A stretch of DNA of 64,000 bases from Nymphaea colorata (Eukaryota; Streptophyta; Magnoliopsida; Nymphaeales; Nymphaeaceae): NCBI RefSeq assembly GCF_008831285.2, contig NC_045143.1:18999655-19063654 (forward strand), given 5' to 3'. Every line of letters starts with the position of its first letter. Within the stretch, counting starts at the first letter, position 1. Below the pieces are notes generated by a model, which saw nothing but the letters and a program-made list of their open reading frames with translations, was not told the origin of the DNA and did not search any database. A program made the translations under genes and the position numbers. Below are positions 1 to 10,462 of the stretch, in pieces.

Positions 1-738
1 GGCCGTTCCAACTCCAGAAAAGCCTTTCTACCATAAAAAAAACTGTCGTTCAGTTAGCCAACCTTTGATTGAATACTAAAATGATTGGCCAGATACCACT
101 GCCAAGCTGCGCATAAAACTTGCGCCAGTAAGAAATTCTCCAAGCGTCATAAACCTGGTCTAAGATATTAAGAAATCGATCGAGTATCAGAAACCCGGTA
201 TAAAATATTGGGGTGCAGAGATAAACTTCTAAAAAAAAAAAAAGGGTAGTCCATTTAATACCATAAACAGCAGATCTGGAATTGCCGGATCCTACAGAAT
301 ATTTTGGTACAAATTTCATCATCCTTGGCTCGGTCAAGCATCAGGGATGGACCAAATTGAAAGCCAGGTTTTACATTCTGAAAGCTCATTAAGTTTGTTA
401 GATAGAGAAAAAGAATATTTTTCACTTATTCCAAACCATCTTGTCTTCAATATGTCAGTTTCTGGAGAAATATCAAGCACAAACCTATTCCTTGCAGTCT
501 ATAAATTCCAAAGAACAACGTAAATATTCACTCTTCAGCATTTAGCAAGCCAACCTGTCTTGAATTTGCAGCCTGTCAAGTTCATGCAAGGCCATCTCTT
601 ACCCTTGAACTTAATGACAACATGTTTTCAAACCAAGGGTTCAAGCTTATGGGATAAGTACCATGAGAACACGCTTCATCTCTTTGACAATGAAGCACTT
701 GTTCAGGGGCGCTGGGTGGGGTACCCATCGGGTACCCA
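1..738. other. Gene-less DNA, nothing recognised
   Basis: Open frames here are short, lack domain signatures and fall in AT-rich sequence. I see no splice-linked exon series, RNA gene or transposon end. Confidence 0.5.
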
Positions 739-812
739 CAGCCTGAAACGGAACCGGCCCGAGCCGTTGTTATCCACCAGCCTGAAACGGAACCGGCGAG
801 CCGTTGTTATGG
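739..812. repeat. Two-copy 39-bp direct repeat in a GC-rich island
   Basis: The units start at 739 and 778 and share the core CAGCCTGAAACGGAACCGG followed by GAGCCGTTGTTAT. The second copy lacks two bases. The repeat lies in a short GC-rich island (about 707-845) beginning with a palindrome around GGGTACCC. Its composition resembles the ends of plant hAT elements, but I found no matching terminal repeat or target duplication. Confidence 0.6.
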
Positions 813-1590
813 TCCAGCGGGGTGAAAGTAATCTGGCCCGGCACAACAAAAAAAATAACTGGCTGGTTTTTATTTTTTTACTCATCATGAATAAACCAAG
901 GGTCACTTTATTGTTATTCTTAGAAGGGTTTTTTCTCAAAATTTTATATAAAAGACTAAGGTCTCGACGGCAAGGTGGTCCGGCTCTTCTAAAGACTCAG
1001 TTCGACTCTTGAAGTGGTCACTATCACGTTCCATTGGGCTTTACCTTTGGACCGTAAAAAGTCACAAAGTATGCTCTGTGAAAACCCAAAAAGATAGACA
1101 GAAGAAAGGGAGGAAGAAGCCAGTGGCTTCTTATAGGAGCAATGAAATGAACCACTCAACAACAACAACGAACTGTGAGCTAAATATTTTTGGAAAGTGT
1201 GTAAGAATAGATAAACTATGGAAAATGTAAAAGCTCACTGGTCACCTCCTCTATCTAAGATTTTGAGTGACACCCAAAAACCTATCATAAGCTTGAACAA
1301 GTCCATTTCAGCAATGGGTTTGAATTGGTACTCATATACATCCGGCCAGCCTAGACCGATTATTATAGGGGCCTGGATAATAGGCCCGACAATTGCTAAA
1401 TGAGGCCTATTGAGACTTGATGAAAATATGGCTCCGCCCAGCCTGATATTGGCTACAAAATATCTTCTCCTTAAAAATAATCTAAAGTGGATAATTTACC
1501 ACAATAATCAATAAAAACAAACTAACTGGTTATTATACAACTCCTAAGACAAATCTATTCGCTTAAGTCAAACACCACATGCACCATTAG
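813..1590. other. Gene-less DNA with a GC-rich remnant
   Basis: No gene is recognised. At about 1340-1435 a patch with GGCCAGCCTAGACC and GGCTCCGCCCAGCCTGAT resembles the GC-rich ends of hAT elements elsewhere in the window. No flanking duplication supports an element. Confidence 0.4.
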
Positions 1591-1845
1591 GAGCCGTTTG
1601 GTGGTTTGAAATTTTGATTCTAATGGGCGTTTCATAGTTTGAAATTTTGATTCAAGAAAGAAAATTTCAAATTCATAATTCTTCCTCAAAATGGAATGAA
1701 ATCAAAATTCCAGGTTTTAGTTTCCTAATTCTGGAAACAAAATACCCAGTTTGTTTAATAATTCCAATTTATTAAAAAATAAGCATTTTAGTTTTAGAAT
1801 TCTATGATTCTAGGTACATAAAACACCCCCTTGATAGACATTTCT
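1591..1845. mobile_element. Possible MITE-like insertion
   Basis: An AT-rich stretch opens with GGAGCCGTTTGGTGG and a repeated TTTGAAATTTTGATTC motif. It closes with CATAAAACACCCCC, which in reverse complement resembles the opening GTTTGG/GTTTCAT motif. This layout (a GTTTGG-type end and an AT-rich core with self-similar arms) is typical of small plant DNA elements. I could not find a clean target-site duplication, so the borders are approximate. Confidence 0.3.
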
Positions 1846-3270
1846 TGAAAATAAAACTCATGTTTGAATACAATGTTGAAACTTAATAGATTGACTAACA
1901 TGTTTCAATAAATACAATCGCCCTATAGGCTACAATTTAATAAAAAGAAACCTTTGACACTGTTAGTGTCCAATCTACTTCTAATATCGAGTCTTCCCAA
2001 CATTATATTTTCAACAACCCTTCAAATAGGGGGAGGCCCAAATATTTGATTAGGAGATTAACTTCACACCATCCAAGCAAAGTCATGGCCGGTTAGCCTG
2101 ATCTAGGCGACTAGGCCCAAATTAAGTGAAGAAGAACAGATGTGATGGGATCCATAGCCAAACCCGATCCATAATGTAAATTGTCCAACACACCTTTGAT
2201 TTTCATGATAGAATCTCTATGGAAATTACCAAAAATAAGAAAATTCTCCATGAAAATTAACATATCACAAGACAACTTGTAACCTTAGGCAAATGAGGGA
2301 CCTTGCATCTTAGAAAGCTCCAACATCTTAGCGATTCACCACACCAACAACTGAGGAAAACATTACACGTCATGACTTTTTGTATTCATTCTCTTGAGAA
2401 GCCAATATACAAAAGGGGTATTCCCAAGAAAATTTCAGCTACCTTTGTCATAAGCTTTAAGGCAAACTAATTTCATCTCCAAGTTTGCCAAGAAATCAAT
2501 CATTCCATGTGCTGTGATTACTTTATCATATAAACTCCCATTAAGGAGGAAAGCAGCTTACTCCATTCAAATTATCCTTCCAAGACCACTCAATAAACGT
2601 CTCAGAAATCGTACATAAAGCGATTACATGGCATAGTAGAGAGTTCTTCATCCAACCCTGCTGGGATAGCATCCCATGGCTTTTTATTGATAAAAGAAGC
2701 CTAACAAAATTTTTGTCCATTCAAAAACAAGCACATAATAGCAAATGCAAACAAAACAAAACAAAATTTGCAATTGTTCAAGGAGAAGGAAGCATGTACA
2801 TAATATTTGGAGAGGGAGATTAGGAAGAGCAAATAGCAGCATCTCCATTTTGGGAGAAGGGAACAGCGACCTCCAGCAAGTTTTCAGATCTAGTGGCATC
2901 ATGTTTGGACTGTGCCTGGCAACCACTGCAACCCAGGAAGCTCCTTGTATTGTTCTAGAGGCTATAGATATACAAACTTGTCATGTGGAAAGCTTAGGCC
3001 AGTTGCCTGGAACAATAGAAGATTTCAACCATCCTCGTACGTAGGCAGTCTCTCGAGATTTATGACTTAAAATAATGCGGTATTGTTCTACACAAGACAG
3101 CCACACCTTGTTTTCTTAGTCCTGTTGAATGTCAATACCCCAACACGTTTAGGAATACGGACCAAGGCTTGTTTATTAAAATTCTTCACCAATTGATCTG
3201 TTTTGAAAACTATCAACAAACTTGCAAACATGCATCCCCGCCACATTCTAATGCTACTAAAACAAAGCTC
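1846..3270. other. Gene-less DNA, nothing recognised
   Basis: Short ORFs on both strands have no recognisable motifs or consistent splice signals. No repeat of note except simple A/T tracts. Confidence 0.5.
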
Positions 3271-3848
3271 CAGAGAACTCATTGAAGACAACCCTTGGTA
3301 GAGAAACAAGCCTGAGAAGGGCATGCAATATTCTCCTGGTCTAAAATACAACAGCCCACTTTAAATTCATCTAATAGATCACTTGTCCTTTAACAACTCA
3401 CTAGAGATCGCCAAAAAAAAAAAAAATCTTTGCAGAGTTTTTGACAACGGTCAGCACATCAAAAAATATGTCCATCATGCCATAGAGCATAAATATGGTT
3501 CTTAGCCACCTTGCCTATGTCCCATTTTGCTATCCATCTTATATTGGCTTTTAACTTCCAGAGAACTCATTTAAGACAACCCTTCGTAGAGAAACAAGCC
3601 TGAGAAGGGCATGCAATATTCTCCTGGTCTAAAATACAACAGTCCACTTTAAATTCATCTAATAGATCACTTGTCCTTTAACAACTCACTAGAGAGCCAA
3701 AAAAAAGAAAAAGAAATCTTTGCAGATTTTTTTGACAACGGTCAGCACATCAAAAAATATGTCCATCATGCCATAGAGCATAAATATGGTTCTTAGCCAC
3801 CTTGCCTATGTCCCCTTTGCTATCCATCTTATATTGGCTTTTAACTTC
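3271..3848. repeat. Tandem duplication of a 288-bp unit
   Basis: Copy 1 spans 3271-3558 and copy 2 spans 3559-3848, adjacent head to tail. They differ by a few substitutions and by the length of an internal poly-A tract (about 3414-3426 versus 3701-3714). The unit contains no recognised gene. High similarity over the whole unit suggests a recent local duplication. Confidence 0.9.
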
Positions 3849-4439
3849 TAGAAGTCCTCCTTTTCAGTGAAAGTTTTCTCCATTTACTCTTCATGAAGGA
3901 TAAAATAGATGTTACCAACAAATCTGTCACCTCTGCCGCACATGGATTGAAAATAAGTTATTTCATTCTTTAAGTTGCCAATCCAAACTAAAATATTCCC
4001 AAAACAAAATTCTCCAATAAAAATACAACATTGATGTATACTTCATTTTAAAGAAGGTGAAAATGGGGTGGCCATAGTTGGCAAACTACGACCAGAAACA
4101 TAGGGAAGTGGTATTATGCCTATAGAGATTAAGAATCATGTGTCACTGGGTAGGTAGGGCTTAATATCCCATCAAACAGGACACTGAAAAGGACAACATA
4201 ACAAGTGATAGGAAATGCTCTTAAGGCAAAAAAAATAGTGGCTATCAGGCAAAAGAGGAAAAGTGCATGGAGGAGTATAACATCAAGGCAATACCTAACA
4301 AAAGTCAAAAGTAACTTACCTTGACATCAATGAACCTAATCGAGTAAATGGTGCTAAATATCATCCAAGGAAATATCATATAAGAAAATAAAGACAATGC
4401 ACTGAAGCAGGGACAGTGAAAGACCAAGGTAGTGGAAAA
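3849..4439. other. Gene-less DNA, possibly decayed retroelement
   Basis: No domain is readable here. Given the Tat polymerase fragment that starts near 4440, this could be decayed upstream retrotransposon sequence, but I see no gag, protease or LTR. Confidence 0.35.
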
Positions 4440-4736
4440 GGATATTAGTGGCATTGTAGTTGATGGAAGTCACATAAATATATGTCACTAGCCAAGGCTA
4501 AACCAAAGAAAGATATATGACACTTGACAACATTGACAGCCAGAGGGGAGCTCAAGCAGCCATATGAGCAATCAAACCAAAGAAACTATTTCTCATTTAG
4601 CCATGAGATGCGAGCCATTCAACCAGTTGCTGAGGAAAGACGTCAAGTTTGAATGGATTGTTGAATGTCAATAGTCATTCGAAAGGATCAAGAAATACCT
4701 TCTAAATCTGCAAATTCTAAAACCCCCGGTATTGGG
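4440..4736 (+). pseudogene. Tat reverse transcriptase C-terminus fragment
   Basis: The translation reads through gypsy connection/RNase H-proximal signatures: GIVVD near 4451, then ISHLAMRCEPFNQLLRKDVKFEW (about 4590-4660) and KKYLLNLQILKPPVLG, which stops exactly at the hAT1 border. There is an in-frame stop between the last two segments and frame damage before them. The next residues of the same reading frame, RPLLFCITVNESACGGFLAQ, appear at 9754 beyond hAT1, so the two halves were once contiguous. Confidence 0.8.
4729..4736. repeat. Left target-site duplication of hAT1
   Basis: GTATTGGG directly precedes the left terminal repeat. It matches GTGTTGGG at 9746-9753 at 7 of 8 positions. Eight base pairs is the standard hAT duplication length. 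Confidence 0.85.
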
Positions 4737-4900
4737 TAAGCCTGGGCACCGGGCCGGGCCGCCGCCGGGTACCCGGTACCCGGCCCGACTTGGGCCCGGG
4801 CCCGGGCCTTGTCATTTTACTTTTCGGCCCGTTAGTTACCGGGCTCGGCCCGGCCCGGTAACTAACGGGTCGGGCTCGGGCCAGCCGCTTTGATCGCCGG
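4737..4900. repeat. hAT1 left terminal and subterminal GC-rich zone with hairpin
   Basis: After the terminal repeat come dense GGGCCC/GGTACC palindromes. A perfect 16-bp inverted repeat, CCCGTTAGTTACCGGG at 4828-4843 with its partner at 4854-4869, is separated by 10 bases. Subterminal repeats of hAT elements usually bind the transposase; that role is inferred here. Confidence 0.8.
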
Positions 4901-4984
4901 CGGCCCGCAAAGCCCTTTTTTTTTTCTTTTTTTTTTTGAAACATGAACTTAGTTAGGGCTTAATAAAAATGAACTTGAAGTTAG

Positions 4985-6669
4985 GGTTTACCTAATTACC
5001 TTTCGGCTTTCAACCTTCCGTCGCCGCCGTCCAGACTCGAGAATCCGAGATTGCCTCGCCCATCGGCTGCTCCTCCGGTTGTCGCCATCGCCCATCGGCT
5101 GCATCCTCCAGTCATCCCAGTTGGTCTGGGTCATCGGCGTCGGCGGTAAACAGACCCGACGACATTTGCTCCGTGTGCCGGCTGCCGTGGCCCGTGAAGG
5201 TCTTCAAAGCTCGTTCAGAATCCTGCTTCAAAAGGGATTGTTTAAGAAGGCGCTGGAGCTCTTCGTGTTCTGCAAAGATTTTGTTCCCCTCATCGTCTTC
5301 TTCACCAACGGATTAGCTCTGAGATTTTCACGCCTGCAGGTTCCTCTCCTTCCCCCCTTCTCTCTCCTACGATGAATTAGATTGATTGTGTTCTGTCCTG
5401 CTATTTCCTTGTCCTATTTCTCCTTTCTTACGTTGTTCAGGTTGGATAGATTTGAGCGATCTTTTCCTCGCTCTCATCTTCGAAGTTGAGTCTTCTATTC
5501 CTGCCTCTAGTTGCCGATGATTTTAATCCATAGGCTTTTGGTATTTACACCCATTGCACTTGTCTCAGCCAGGAACTATGCACGTTCAGGCAACTAAATA
5601 CACTTTTGGCTTTTGGTATTTACATCCATTGCCTTTGACCAAAAGTTTATCTTCCATTATTACTGTTCATATAACTTTGGCTAAAATTTTATCCTTAGAG
5701 CTTGTTTGTTCTGCCATTCAATGAAGGCATCTCTTCATTGTTTTCATTTTGGTGCTCACGCACATAAAATAAGAGGAAAAAATGCAAATAAAATATTTGA
5801 CAGCATCTGCATGCCCCGATGCAAAATCATGGAAAAGGAAGACTGAAAATTCAGGTCATTGTTATATGATTGCTCATGCCAATGAACAGAACACTGTCCG
5901 ACTTCTTGCTCTGGTTATTCTTGACAGGAATATTCTTACGTATTCCTCTTATGCAATTGCAACAGCTACAGAAAAATGGTCAAATGGCTTAGATCGATTA
6001 TCATTGTGTACAGATCAATATTGATTCATGAGTGCCTCTATTAGTATCTTTCTAATGTAACTAATAGATAGAGGTGTTGCAAATAACATGTAACCCTGTA
6101 CATGTCTGTATTGTTCTCATCTTGATGCTGTTAATGTATGCTTATGCTGCAGTTGTTTATTAGCTGTATCTGTGGTTGATGAATAAGATAAAAGGGCTTT
6201 CTCTTATGAAAAATCAATAGAGGTGTTGAAGACATTATGGAAGATCCAAATGCTAAGACTTTTGCAGATGGGGTAACAGAGTTTCAGTCACATATAAATT
6301 CATGGAAACTTAAAGAGTTGCGTAAGTTTAGTTGGCGAAGCTGTAGTTTGTTCAGATATAGTGGGCGAAGCTGCAATGTTCTTCAGATCGTGATTTTTGT
6401 TGATAATCTGCCATACTTGATCCAATTTTTGTTCCTTTTTAAATTGCACCTATATGTTTCAGTTGCATAATTATGGTATAAATTTGAACTGAATTTCTTC
6501 TCATAACTCTTGATGATATTATTAACCATGAAGTTTTTCTAAGTTTTTGAGGGTTTCATGTAATTCGGATTAAGATATTTCTATATTAATGAAATTAGGC
6601 ATTGTGCATCTTAATGGTCCTTTTTATTGTTTTGGTTATTTACATGTGTCATTTCAACTTATGTCAGTT
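4985..6669 (+). promoter_or_regulatory. hAT1 5' leader (probable promoter, untranslated exon and intron)
   Basis: About 1.7 kb separates the left end from the transposase start. The first part (about 5010-5160) is CpG-rich with repeats of GCCCATCGGCTGC, unlike the AT-rich remainder. The later part is AT-rich and ends in a plausible acceptor ATGTCAG just before the ATG at 6670. I infer a promoter, 5' UTR and at least one leader intron. Short ORFs here (for example 5079-5375) have no recognised motif. Confidence 0.45.
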
Positions 6670-8619
6670 ATGTCGCACGGTATCTCTGATAAAGAATATT
6701 GTCCAACTTCTAATATGGAATCATTGGAATCATCTACCGAGAGAGAAACTGTCTCCAAGAAAAAAAGGACTTCAAAAGTATGGATTGATTTTATATTGGT
6801 TACATGTAAAGAAGAAGATTTTGCAAAGTGCAAACATTGTGGAGAACGATTGAAAGCAAGCAGTGGTCATGGAACTAGCCATTTAAGTCGACATATAAAA
6901 TCTTGCTTAAGTAGGCAAATCAATGAAGGAAAACAAAGAACTTTAGCTCTTGCAGTCAATGATTCTGGTGCCGCTTCTGTATCTATACAAAAATTTGACA
7001 TGGAGTCTATTAGAAAGTTGATGTCAAAGTGTGTAATAGCACATGAGCTTCCGTTCAATTTGGCAGAATATAAATATCATAATAAACTTCTTCAAGCTTG
7101 CAATCATAGGTTCGTTCCATTTTCTAGAAGAACTATGAAAAGAGAAATTATGTCAATGTACAAGATTGAGAAAGCCCGACTTGAAGGATTTATAAATGAT
7201 TCTACCCAGCGAGTTTCATTGACATTTGATATGTGGACTTCACAGCAGACATTGGGTTATCTATGCGTGACAGGACAATATGTTGATAGATATTGGAAGT
7301 TGCATGCTCATATGTTCAGTTTTGTACATGTACCTCCGCCACATAATGCAAATAGTTTGTGTGAGGCTTTATTAGATTGCATCTCTAAATGGAACATTCA
7401 GTCAAAGTTGTTTTCTATTACTGCTGACAATTGTTCGACGAATGATAGTGCAATAACTACATTGAAAAGGAACTTAGGAAGAAGAAATCTTATTCCAATG
7501 CAAGGGCAACATTTGCATATTTGCTGTGGTGCACATATTCTAAATCTTATGGTTCAAGATGGTATGCAGGATCTGCATGATACAATTTCAAAAGTTCGTG
7601 AAAGTGTTAAATATGTAAAGGGATCACCAAAGCGGTTACATTCCTTTAAGGATTGTATAAGAACAGTGGGCTTGATTGGTATAAAGAAATTAACCTATGA
7701 TGTTCCAACTCGATGGAACTCTACATATATTATGTTGAGAGATGCATTGTTCTACAAAGATGCATTTCAACATTTGGCTTCTGTGGATTCCAATTATATA
7801 AATTTACCTTCTGAGGATGAATGGTCTTATGCAACTACCTTGTGCCAATTTTTGAAGTTATTCTATTATGTTACAAATATCTTCTCTGCTACTAGAAATG
7901 TAACAGCTAATGTGGTTTTTGAAGAAATACATAAGGTACGCAACCATTTGCATACACATAGTGTGGCAGGCAATGATTATATAAGATCATTAGCCATCAA
8001 AATGCAAAAAAAATTTGACAAATATTGGAAAAATGACTACAATGTCCTCTTTGCAATTGCATTTGTCTTAGATCCCAGGTCCAAATTGGGATATTTGAAG
8101 TATGTGCTTGAGAATTTAAATGAACATGATGCAATGGTACAATATGAAAAAGTAGAGAGAAGTCTTCATGAATTGTATGCTGAGTACAAAAATGTGTATG
8201 CAACATATGATGAAGAAAATGAGAATGCAAACAACACCAATGTGGAATTTGAAGAAGAGAGACCTTCAGCTTTTTCAAGAGATGCCTTCTTCACATATTA
8301 CATGAGTTCTGTATCTCCTCAAGTACCTCGCACAGATCTGGAAGCATATTTAACTGATCCAATAGAACGACCTCGGCCCAATGAAAACTTTTGTATATTA
8401 AATTGGTGGAAGGTAAATGAAAGTAAATATAAAGTTTTATCCAAAATGGCTCGAGATATATTGGCAATCCCTATATCCACGGTTGCATCTGAGTCTTCAT
8501 TCAGTACAGCTGGAAGAATCATTAATGATTATCGATGTTCTACCACTCCTGAAACTGTTGAAGCACTAGTTTGTACACATAGTTGGATTCGTGATGAAGA
8601 TAACTCATGCGAAATGTAA
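6670..8619 (+). CDS. hAT1 transposase (BED zinc finger, RNase H-like core, hATC dimerisation)
   Basis: The open frame extends back to 6589, but I choose the ATG at 6670, because a splice acceptor lies just before it and the decayed hAT2 copy aligns from this methionine. That gives 649 residues, a usual length for plant RICESLEEPER/DAYSLEEPER-like transposases. Counting from 6670: a BED finger (Cys54, Cys57, His75, Cys79), first catalytic Asp187 in FDMWTS, second Asp253 in TADNCSTND, a CGAH motif after it, and a C-terminal hATC block containing DILAIPISTVASESSFSTAGR. No stops or frameshifts. It cuts and re-joins element ends in the nucleus. An alternative is a domesticated sleeper-type gene, but the matching terminal repeats and target duplication make an element far more likely. 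Confidence 0.93.
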   Translation: MSHGISDKEYCPTSNMESLESSTERETVSKKKRTSKVWIDFILVTCKEEDFAKCKHCGERLKASSGHGTSHLSRHIKSCLSRQINEGKQRTLALAVNDSGAASVSIQKFDMESIRKLMSKCVIAHELPFNLAEYKYHNKLLQACNHRFVPFSRRTMKREIMSMYKIEKARLEGFINDSTQRVSLTFDMWTSQQTLGYLCVTGQYVDRYWKLHAHMFSFVHVPPPHNANSLCEALLDCISKWNIQSKLFSITADNCSTNDSAITTLKRNLGRRNLIPMQGQHLHICCGAHILNLMVQDGMQDLHDTISKVRESVKYVKGSPKRLHSFKDCIRTVGLIGIKKLTYDVPTRWNSTYIMLRDALFYKDAFQHLASVDSNYINLPSEDEWSYATTLCQFLKLFYYVTNIFSATRNVTANVVFEEIHKVRNHLHTHSVAGNDYIRSLAIKMQKKFDKYWKNDYNVLFAIAFVLDPRSKLGYLKYVLENLNEHDAMVQYEKVERSLHELYAEYKNVYATYDEENENANNTNVEFEEERPSAFSRDAFFTYYMSSVSPQVPRTDLEAYLTDPIERPRPNENFCILNWWKVNESKYKVLSKMARDILAIPISTVASESSFSTAGRIINDYRCSTTPETVEALVCTHSWIRDEDNSCEM

Positions 8620-8952
8620 GATGTTCATTGTTTAATGTTGAAATTTGCTCATTCCTTTTGTTTTGTATGATATACTAACATTGTAGTTTGCTTGTGGTGA
8701 TGTGTCTTTTGTAGTTTTGAAGATAAGGAGGACTCTTCTGGAAACGAATTAGCATGATTCATATTTCGTTGTGGTAAAATGTTATAACATTTCATTCATA
8801 TTTCAAATTAGCATGTCCATATAACATAGCATTTTATATGTGTAGGTTTTATTGAATTAATTTTTACTTGTGTTTCCTACCGTTGCTCTTGTAGGTGAAA
8901 TCCAAGTTTGTCATTGGGCCATTGCAAGTGCAGCTGTGCAGGAGCAGCAGGA

Positions 8953-9345
8953 CTGCAATCATGGTGGACATAGAGGAGGGCTGCAATCATGGTGGACATA
9001 GAGGGTCATTCATATTTGTTAGTGAAACATGTAAATAGGCCATTGATTAAGTAATTTTCATTTGTCTATAGATCCCTTAGAGTTAGAGGGTTATTCAGAT
9101 TTGTTAGTGAAAACTGAAACATATGTAACTAGGCCACTAATTAAGTGATTTTCATTTGTTCTTCCACCTTAGAAGGTTATTCAAATTTGTTAGTGAAACT
9201 TATGTAAGCAGGCCCACTGATTGTTAAATCACATTGAACCATTGAATGCTTCTATTACTGCTTGTTAAATCATATTGAACCGTTGAATGCTTTCTATTAC
9301 TGCTTGTTAAATTACATTGAACCGTTGAATGCTTTTATATTTGAA
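8953..9345. repeat. hAT1 3' repeat region, three repeat families
   Basis: Three short direct-repeat families follow the transposase. CTGCAATCATGGTGGACATAG occurs at 8953 and 8981. A unit of roughly 90 bp containing ATTTGTTAGTGAAAC occurs three times between about 9003 and 9220. A 41-bp unit beginning TTGTTAAATC and containing TTGAACC.TTGAATGCTT occurs three times at 9221-9345. Their function is unknown; subterminal repeats of this kind can be transposase-binding regions. Confidence 0.75.
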
Positions 9346-9621
9346 GCTTTTTATTTCTGTTACTGCTTATTAATCACGTTTCGTTCCAGCTTATTGAATT
9401 GGTCTTTTGCTTTGTAACTTGCTCATTCCAGCTTATTGAATTGGTCAGCTGAAGCTAACCAAATAGCAGCGTTGCTGCTTTGGTGTTGGCTTTAATTTTT
9501 TAATCATAGGCCCGTTTCAAAGCCCGGCCCGTTAACAATCAGGCTGGGCCGGGCCTCGGGCATAAACTGAAGCCCGAGGCCCGTAATAACATAAGCCCGG
9601 CCCGGCCCATCTAGAAACGGG

Positions 9622-9679
9622 CCGGGCTTCGGGCCGGCCCGTTTCTATTGCCGGGCTTCGGGCCGGCCCGTTTCTATTG
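9622..9679. repeat. hAT1 right subterminal 29-bp tandem repeat
   Basis: Two identical 29-bp units (9622-9650 and 9651-9679) begin CCGGGCTTCGGGCCGGCCCG and end TTTCTATTG. They lie in the GC-rich right end that runs to the terminal repeat at about 9705-9745. Confidence 0.9.
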
Positions 9680-9745
9680 CCGGGCTTTAATTTTTCCTTT
9701 GTTATCGGGCCGGGCCGGCCCGGCCCGGCCCGATGCCCAGCCTTA

Positions 9746-9753
9746 GTGTTGGG
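9746..9753. repeat. Right target-site duplication of hAT1
   Basis: GTGTTGGG follows the right terminal repeat and matches the left copy GTATTGGG at 7 of 8 positions. Confidence 0.85.
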
Positions 9754-9934
9754 TAGACCATTGTTGTTTTGCATCACAGTGAATGAATCAGCATGTGGCG
9801 GCTTTTTAGCACAATATGAGGAAGAAAGTCACATCGAGCATGCAATCTATTACATTAACAAGAATTTTGTCCAGTACAAAAAGAACTACTATCCAATCGA
9901 AAAAACTTGTCTCGCATTGGCTTGGATGTGTTAG
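9754..9934 (+). pseudogene. Tat retrotransposon RNase H domain, broken
   Basis: The frame resumes RPLLFCITVNESACGGFLAQ, then YYINKNFVQYKKNYYPIEKTCLALAW, the standard Ty3/gypsy RNase H core. A stop follows at 9932, and the downstream frame has further stops through 10050. Confidence 0.85.
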
Positions 9935-10054
9935 AAGCTAAGACATTATTTACTAGCTTGTAAAGTCAAGATCCTCTCTAAGCTTAATTCTCTCAAGTAC
10001 ATCTTGGAATAACCCTTCCTTAATAGACGCATCGCCAAATGACAAGTTCTGCTT

Positions 10055-10414
10055 ATGCAATATGATCTTGAATATGTGTTTCAGAAGTCAATCAAAGGAC
10101 AAGCACTTGTGGATCAGTTAGCAGACTTCCCCCAATATGAAGAAATCAGAACGAATGATGAGTTTCCAGATGAACATGTATTAAGATTGGAAATAGTTCT
10201 GATATGGAAGATATACTTTGATGGATCCAGGAATGTGATGGGAGCAGACATAGGCATCTTACTTATCACTCCAGAAGACGAAATGATCTTATATTCTTTG
10301 AAACTCGATTTTTCATGTACTCATAACGTGGTTGAATATGAAGCCCTCATACAAGGGCTTCGTTCTTTATTGAGTTTTCAAGTGAAAATGGTGCATGCCT
10401 TCGGCGACTCTTAG
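10055..10414 (+). pseudogene. Second (archaeal-type) RNase H domain of the Tat element
   Basis: The translation contains IYFDGSRNVMGADIGILLITPEDE, then NVVEYEALIQGLRSLLSFQVKMVHAFGDS. The DGS, E (VEYEA) and GDS residues correspond to the catalytic acids of a type I RNase H of the archaeal/plant kind. Its position between the first RNase H and integrase assigns the element to the Tat lineage. A stop after GDS ends the frame, and further stops follow. Confidence 0.8.
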
Positions 10415-10462
10415 CTTTTTATAAACCAAGTGAATGGAGAATGACAAGTCAAAGACGAAAAG

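Larger units (their letters stand above)
4737..9745 (+). mobile_element. hAT1: complete hAT DNA transposon (5,009 bp)
   Basis: The left end TAAGCCTGGGCACCGGGCC and the reverse complement of the right end TAAGGCTGGGCATCGGGCC form the terminal inverted repeat. It is flanked by an 8-bp duplication (4729-4736 and 9746-9753, one mismatch). Inside is an uninterrupted transposase gene (6670-8619), a long CpG-rich leader, and repeat-rich subterminal zones rich in GGGCCGGGCC. The host site is coding sequence of a Tat retrotransposon. All parts needed for autonomy are visible. Whether it is transcribed cannot be told from sequence. Confidence 0.92.

Noticed and set aside
560-1012. 150-codon open frame
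   Set aside because: Runs through the 39-bp direct repeat and AT-rich DNA; no domain and no neighbouring exons.
5079-5375. 98-codon open frame in the hAT1 leader
   Set aside because: Open because of GC-rich composition; no recognised motif, treated as leader.
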